A stretch of DNA of 64,000 nucleotides, taken from the NCBI GenBank assembly GCA_002105175.1, contig MCGE01000008.1, forward strand, positions 1-64,000. The letters are read 5' to 3'. A program made the position numbers and the translations under genes. Position 1 is the stretch's first letter, and every line of letters starts with the position of its first letter. Positions 59,563 to 64,000 of the stretch are shown in pieces. The DNA is from Absidia repens (lineage: Eukaryota; Mucoromycota; Mucoromycetes; Mucorales; Cunninghamellaceae). Under the pieces are notes generated by a model, which worked only from the letters and a program-made list of their open reading frames with translations, was not told the DNA's origin and did not search any database.

Positions 59563-60066
59563 TCATTTGATACTCCGTGGTAGTGGTAACGGATGATGGA
59601 ATGGACCTCGGGGTGTATGCTGGGCAACAGGTAATGGAAATTTGGGATAAAAAATGGGAGATGTTGCTGGCCACGGTGATTCTCCACTATCTGAAAGTGG
59701 TAAAGGTGATGATGCTAATATTTCTCCTGTCGGACCATCGCTTTTTGTGCTCTTTTCTGAATCCATGAATGGTTGTATGCGTTTATTATCGCGACATAAG
59801 TTTAATTTTCTCTTTACTTTTCCGCAATTCAAAATCATGCAAATCACCAAGGTCAATGCCACCACAACACTTATCGTAATCGGTCCTGTCGTTGTCATGG
59901 GAACATCACCACCGATGGATGATGGATGATGATCTGTGCGTAAGTTTGTGGTACCTGAGGAGAGTGAGGATGGGTGAAGACTATGTGAGGTGACTAACAG
60001 CGATGGTTCTTGTGTCTGAGACGCAGACGTATTATTTGAGTGATGATAATGATGGTGTCCTTCCAT
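59563..60066 (-). CDS. Small single-pass membrane protein, unrecognised
   Basis: One exon, 167 residues, start MEGHHHYHHSNNTSASQTQ (ATG at 60066-60064). A Ser/Thr/His-rich N-terminal part of about 70 residues is followed by one membrane helix, ITISVVVALTLVICMILNC, then a basic KVKRKLNLCRDNKR and a Ser/Pro-rich tail ending PRSIK. The arrangement (Ser/Thr-rich outside, one helix, basic stop-transfer, cytoplasmic tail) resembles cell-wall sensors but no family motif is seen and no signal peptide is present. A longer in-frame extension upstream to 60177 exists; a T-run and AG at about 60078 suggest a 5' UTR intron there, so I used the internal ATG. Confidence 0.5.
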   Translation of the reverse strand: MEGHHHYHHSNNTSASQTQEPSLLVTSHSLHPSSLSSGTTNLRTDHHPSSIGGDVPMTTTGPITISVVVALTLVICMILNCGKVKRKLNLCRDNKRIQPFMDSEKSTKSDGPTGEILASSPLPLSDSGESPWPATSPIFYPKFPLPVAQHTPRGPFHHPLPLPRSIK

Positions 60067-60349
60067 TTTCCCTCTACTAAAAAAAAATATAATGAGAGAA
60101 AAGAGTGATAGATCTATGGGATGAGACGAAATCAGAAGCACTTTCTTGTCTTTTGTTTGTCCGATTTTAGGAGACACCTATGGATAGGAGGCCCCTTGCA
60201 AAAAAACAAAACAAAAAAAGGATGTTTTTATTGGCAAATATATTGATGTAAAAATGGATAATGCTGTTTTTTTCTTTATTGAGAAAGGTAATAAAAGATA
60301 AACACAAATAAAACAAACTGCTAAAAACTACATACTATAGACTACATAT

Positions 60350-62371
60350 TTATCGCATGGTAGGCATAGAGACAGAGGCACGACTGTGGGAGGCATCAGA
60401 GTCTTTCCATAATGTTGTGACGGTCTTTGGCTTGGTGTAGAAGTCAAGACCGCTCTTACCATAAAAGTTTTGATCCCCTAAGATCGATCCACGACTGCCA
60501 GTAAAGGAGAAAGATGGGGTTGGGACAGGAATCTACACAAATAAAAGTGTCAGTATTCATAATTTTTCACTTATTTAATCAATCTGAAACTTACAGGAAC
60601 ATTGATACCGACTTGGCCAACATCAATTTCATGTTCAAATTTGCGAGCAGAGGCGCCAGAATTGGTGAAGATGGCAGTACCATTGCCGTAAGGGTTCTTG
60701 TTCACAAGTTCAATAGCTTCATCTACAGTATCAGCAGTCAAGCACACCAAAACAGGACCGAAGATTTCTTCACGGTAGCATTCCATGTTCGTCTTGACGT
60801 TAGAAATGATGGTAGGTCCTACATAAATGCCAAAAAAATATAAATTAATAATCAAAAACTATTTTCTCTTTCTTCTTCTTCTATAACTTACCCACAAAGT
60901 TTCCATTTTCATATCCCTTGACCACGACACCACGGCCATCTAACAGCAAGTCAGCACCTTCATCTACACCACTTTGCACAAGGCGATTAATACGTTCCTT
61001 GGATTGGACAGAGATGACAGGTCCCACATCAGTCTTAGGATCCATACCATATCCGACATTGAGTTGTTGAGCACGTTCCACTAATTCAGGCAACCATTCC
61101 TTGGATTCGCCAACCAAAACCAAAGTACTAAGAGCCATACAGCGTTGACCAGCAGCACCAAAGGCAGCACCAGCGACAGCATTCAAAGTAGCTTGCTTAT
61201 TGGCGTCAGGAAGGATAACAGCATGGTTTTTAGCACCCAAGTTGGCTTGTACGCGCTTTCCATTAGCATTCCCGCGGGTATAAATATGTTTACCAGCAAC
61301 ATCAGATCCAACAAAGGAAATGGCCTTGATACGAGGTTCATCACAGATATAATTCACACAATCAACGGAGCCATGGATAATGTTCAAAACACCCTTGGGC
61401 ACACCGGCTTCAGCAGCAAGTTCAGCAAGCATCATCATAGCACCAGGATCACGTTCTGAGGGCTTCATCACAATAGAGTTACCAGTGGCAATGGCCAAAG
61501 GGAACATCCACAAGGGAATCATAGCAGGGAAGTTGAAGGGACAAATACCAGCAACCACACCCAAAGGTTCACGGTAGGTGTCTATATCATATAAATTGCA
61601 ACATCAGTTTCCAAATCAGGGATATTGATGGTTGAGTAATACATCAGCGGAGATCCGATGCCACCCCACCCCCACCCCCTTTCATTAAAAAAAATAGACT
61701 AGTCACTTACAAGTTTCCATATCCTTTGAAACAGTGAGATGGCTACCCATTTGCGACGTAGTCAAAGCACAGGCTTGTTCCACTACTTGAAGGCCACGGA
61801 ATACATCACCCTTGGCATCAGCAAAAGTTTTTCCTTGTTCTTCGACGATGTTTTCAGCAATACGATCTTGGTGTTGACGAATCAAATATTGCAAATCCAT
61901 CATCACGCGTTGGCGTTGAATCACGGTTGTCTTGGACCATTCTTTGGCAGCTTCTTCAGCAGCATCAGTAGCAGCAGTCAATTCAGAAGGGGTGGTTTCG
62001 GGGACCAAAGAGAGGATCTCTTGAGTGGCCTATTTAAAAAATAAAGAGTACAATAGCGTGAGTAATTCATTATACATCAGTTGTCAAACCCACTCTGTCA
62101 ATTACTTACAGGATTGCGAAGTTCAATCCATTTTGTAGCTTGAGATTCGGTGAATTCACCATTAATGTAGTTTTTAACTTTAGTGGGGCCACCGGATTGA
62201 TAAGCAACTTGTTGTAAAATGGGATAATTGATGGCAAAGGCTTTTCGAGTTGAGGTTCTAGCACTAGTGAAAAGAAAAGAAATTAGTCATCCAAGTAAAA
62301 TACAACAACCATAAAGAAACGCATTTTTCTTACCCCAGGAGAGACGTAGACTTCAATACAGAAGACAACAT
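60350..62371 (-). CDS. Methylmalonate-semialdehyde dehydrogenase (CoA-acylating), ALDH6 family
   Basis: Mitochondrial enzyme of valine and pyrimidine breakdown: (methyl)malonate semialdehyde plus NAD+ and CoA gives propionyl- or acetyl-CoA. Exons: 62371-62334, 62263-62110, 62029-61711, 61581-60892, 60818-60595, 60532-60350; 535 residues. The N-terminal [22 protein letters not shown] is a mitochondrial presequence (basic, hydroxylated). Family motifs: the [21 protein letters not shown] block, [26 protein letters not shown], the catalytic Cys in [22 protein letters not shown] and a C-terminal [21 protein letters not shown]. Five introns keep frame. It lies far from other genes of the pathway, so no cluster. 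Confidence 0.96.
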
Positions 62372-63143
62372 TATACAATAAGAATGAAAAAAAAAAAAAG
62401 TTGGATATAGGATATAAAGAAAGAAAGAAAGGGGAGAAAATAAAAAGAGTTGAGCAAGTGGATTTTATTTATATCCGACAAGGAACCGTGCGAAAATTTT
62501 GCATATTTATTATGTTTTGACACAGAGTAAAAGTTTAGGAGACCAAACAAATTAAGGTTAAACAGTAAAATTGAAATGATAGGTAAGAGGGGCTTAAAAA
62601 TGATGTACACCTATGTATAATAAAATACTTGTTGTGTGTCTGTCTATTCATGTTTCGTATAAAACCCCCTTTCTTTACGGTACAATATGGTACTTTTTTT
62701 TGTAGTAGGCTAGATATGCACATTTATTGCTTATTCCATTAAAGTGAATTCGATCGGATGAATGCTAGTCAAAAGATCTCAAAATAGTGTCAGCAGGTAT
62801 TCATTTGATTTGCCATATATTATTTTCGCCAAATTACAGACTTTCGGTTCTTTCATCTGAGTTAGTAATTATTATACCTCGTATAACTAACCCGCCGTAT
62901 AAGGAACGTGCGAAATCCTCATCCCGCCCAATAATCGTTTTCTCACTGCCCTTATACTGCAAATATCTTCTATCTCTTCGTTCTTCCTTCCTTTCTTACC
63001 TTATACATCTTTCAAATCTCGCTAAACACTGTCTTATCATCTTATTATAATTGATTCTTATCCAATCCTTATATGTTGAGTCATCCTACGTGTCATCATA
63101 TAATTTCCTTCTCGAGTAATACTACACATTAATATCGTCGTTA
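62372..63143. other. Intergenic region upstream of the ALDH6 gene
   Basis: A run of 12-13 A at 62388-62400 and AT-rich DNA with CT-rich stretches at 62950-63010. No gene is supported. Confidence 0.45.
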
Positions 63144-63724
63144 TTATGATACTATATGACCTTGATACACCCCAAATAACTGTAATTGCCAGTATGTATC
63201 CTTATCACAAATTATTCTTTTTACGTATGGTACTCACCAATTCAATATCAGCCTTTCTTTGAGCAGCCGTTTTACCAAATATATTAATATTCTTCATACC
63301 ATTGGCTTGAAAAGACAAAATAATAGATATTCAATTTTTCAATACATGCTCTTTCGCAATCCCAAAATAACAATAGTAATCGTTAAACAATGCCAATGAT
63401 AGTAGCGGAGTGTAAAATATATTCAAGCAACAAGCTCAATGTAGCGCAAGTGCCCCAATTTCATGTCCTCTTGATTAGCAATTAGTACTAAAACGTGGCA
63501 AGTAAGAAAAAAACATATAGTGTCCTATATCCTTCTTTTGATTGGAATTGTATATTTAGCGATTAGAGTAATGTTACTTGCTCTGTTATATTTTTCGAGC
63601 GGAGAAATTGGAAATCATAGCCGTTTCACTTCTTCCATTGATTAGAGGAAAAGCTATAGTACACCGAAAAAGAGGTAACAGAAAAATGGTATAAAAAATG
63701 AAAGACTGGCCACTTACTATCCAT
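63144..63724 (-). CDS. Possible tiny three-exon gene (36 residues), function unknown
   Basis: On the minus strand, ATG GAT A at 63724-63718 ends at GTAAGT; 63305-63238 follows a CTTTTCAAG acceptor and ends at GTGAGT; 63179-63144 follows CAATTACAG and ends in TAA. Phases 1, 0 agree, giving 36 residues with MDTNGMKNINIFGKTAAQRK at the start, and a middle rich in Lys/Ala. I do not recognise it. It may be an exon set of a longer gene, a chance chain, or a small peptide. Exon 1 is only 7 nt and the first intron is 412 nt, longer than usual here. Confidence 0.25.
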
Positions 63725-64000
63725 GCATTTGTTTTTTTCCTTATATTAAAACAAAAAAAAAGTATTAGCGTATTTAATACCATATGTTGAATGTACTGGA
63801 GTGGTCACACTTTTTTTTGTTGAATGAATTTTTGCGTAAAAAAAAAGCTCCTTTCTTTTCCCTTTTTTCTTTCTTTTTTAGCCGTCTATTTTCTCGTTCT
63901 TTCTCTTTTTTACACGCTACAGCTATTCTATTTTTATTATCATTGCACCAATCCTTACTTTTATTTATCGAACATATTCATAAACTTATACCGTATTACA
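63725..64000. other. Right window edge, no gene seen
   Basis: CT-rich and T-rich DNA (63830-63915) resembling a promoter or leader, possibly for the preceding minus-strand candidate or for a gene beyond the window. Confidence 0.4.

Overview
The window is nuclear DNA of a filamentous fungus, most probably an early-diverging Mucoromycota (Mucorales-like). The evidence is: genes with many short introns (about 45-150 nt, GT..AG, often with long T runs before the acceptor), AT-rich intergenic DNA full of poly(A)/poly(T) tracts, AATAAA polyadenylation signals, and a gene set (class C GPCR, augmin subunit, DIL/ankyrin protein, short Ecl1 protein) that fits a basal fungus better than a yeast. The species cannot be named from the sequence alone.

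Layout. 1-1462: tandem repeats and copy A of a dispersed repeat. 1463-7658 (+): TRIP12/UFD4-type HECT ubiquitin ligase. 8071-10745: a complete but dead piggyBac-type transposon with TTAA ends. 11174-12834 (-): fructose-1,6-bisphosphatase. 13667-16004 (+): DDHD-domain lipase. 16005-19804: repeats, no convincing gene. 19805-19876: tRNA-Gln(TTG), followed by two 0.5-kb direct repeats. 22123-22871 (-): PEBP-family protein. 23030-24187 (+): Rab5-like GTPase. 25309-26658 (-): HAUS6-like augmin subunit. 28562-29856 (+): RAD1 of the 9-1-1 clamp. 30199-31592 (+): saccharopine dehydrogenase LYS1. 31824-33893 (+): MSI1/RBBP4 WD40 histone chaperone, with a possible alternative last exon at 34012-34113. 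34405-34856 (+): Ecl1-like zinc-finger protein. 36314-40654 (-): 14-exon class C GPCR with a long cytoplasmic tail. 41525-44967 (-): ankyrin plus DIL protein. 46898-48026 (-): ribosomal stalk protein P0. 49204-49371 (-): COX9-like 55-residue subunit. 50544-53342 (+): dynamin-related DNM1. 54263-57114 (+): alpha-arrestin-like protein. 59563-60066 (-): small single-pass membrane protein. 60350-62371 (-): methylmalonate-semialdehyde dehydrogenase. 63144-63724 (-): possible tiny split gene.

Most genes are unrelated housekeeping or regulatory genes and there is no biosynthetic or defence cluster. The less ordinary items are the piggyBac element, a dispersed non-coding repeat present at least five times with a conserved hairpin-like core, an inverted motif between the HAUS6 and RAD1 genes, a 10-nt microexon in DNM1, an in-phase alternative terminal exon of MSI1, and the class C GPCR whose tail looks PH-like. 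Exon coordinates come from reading splice signals by eye and from family conservation; no transcript data were available.
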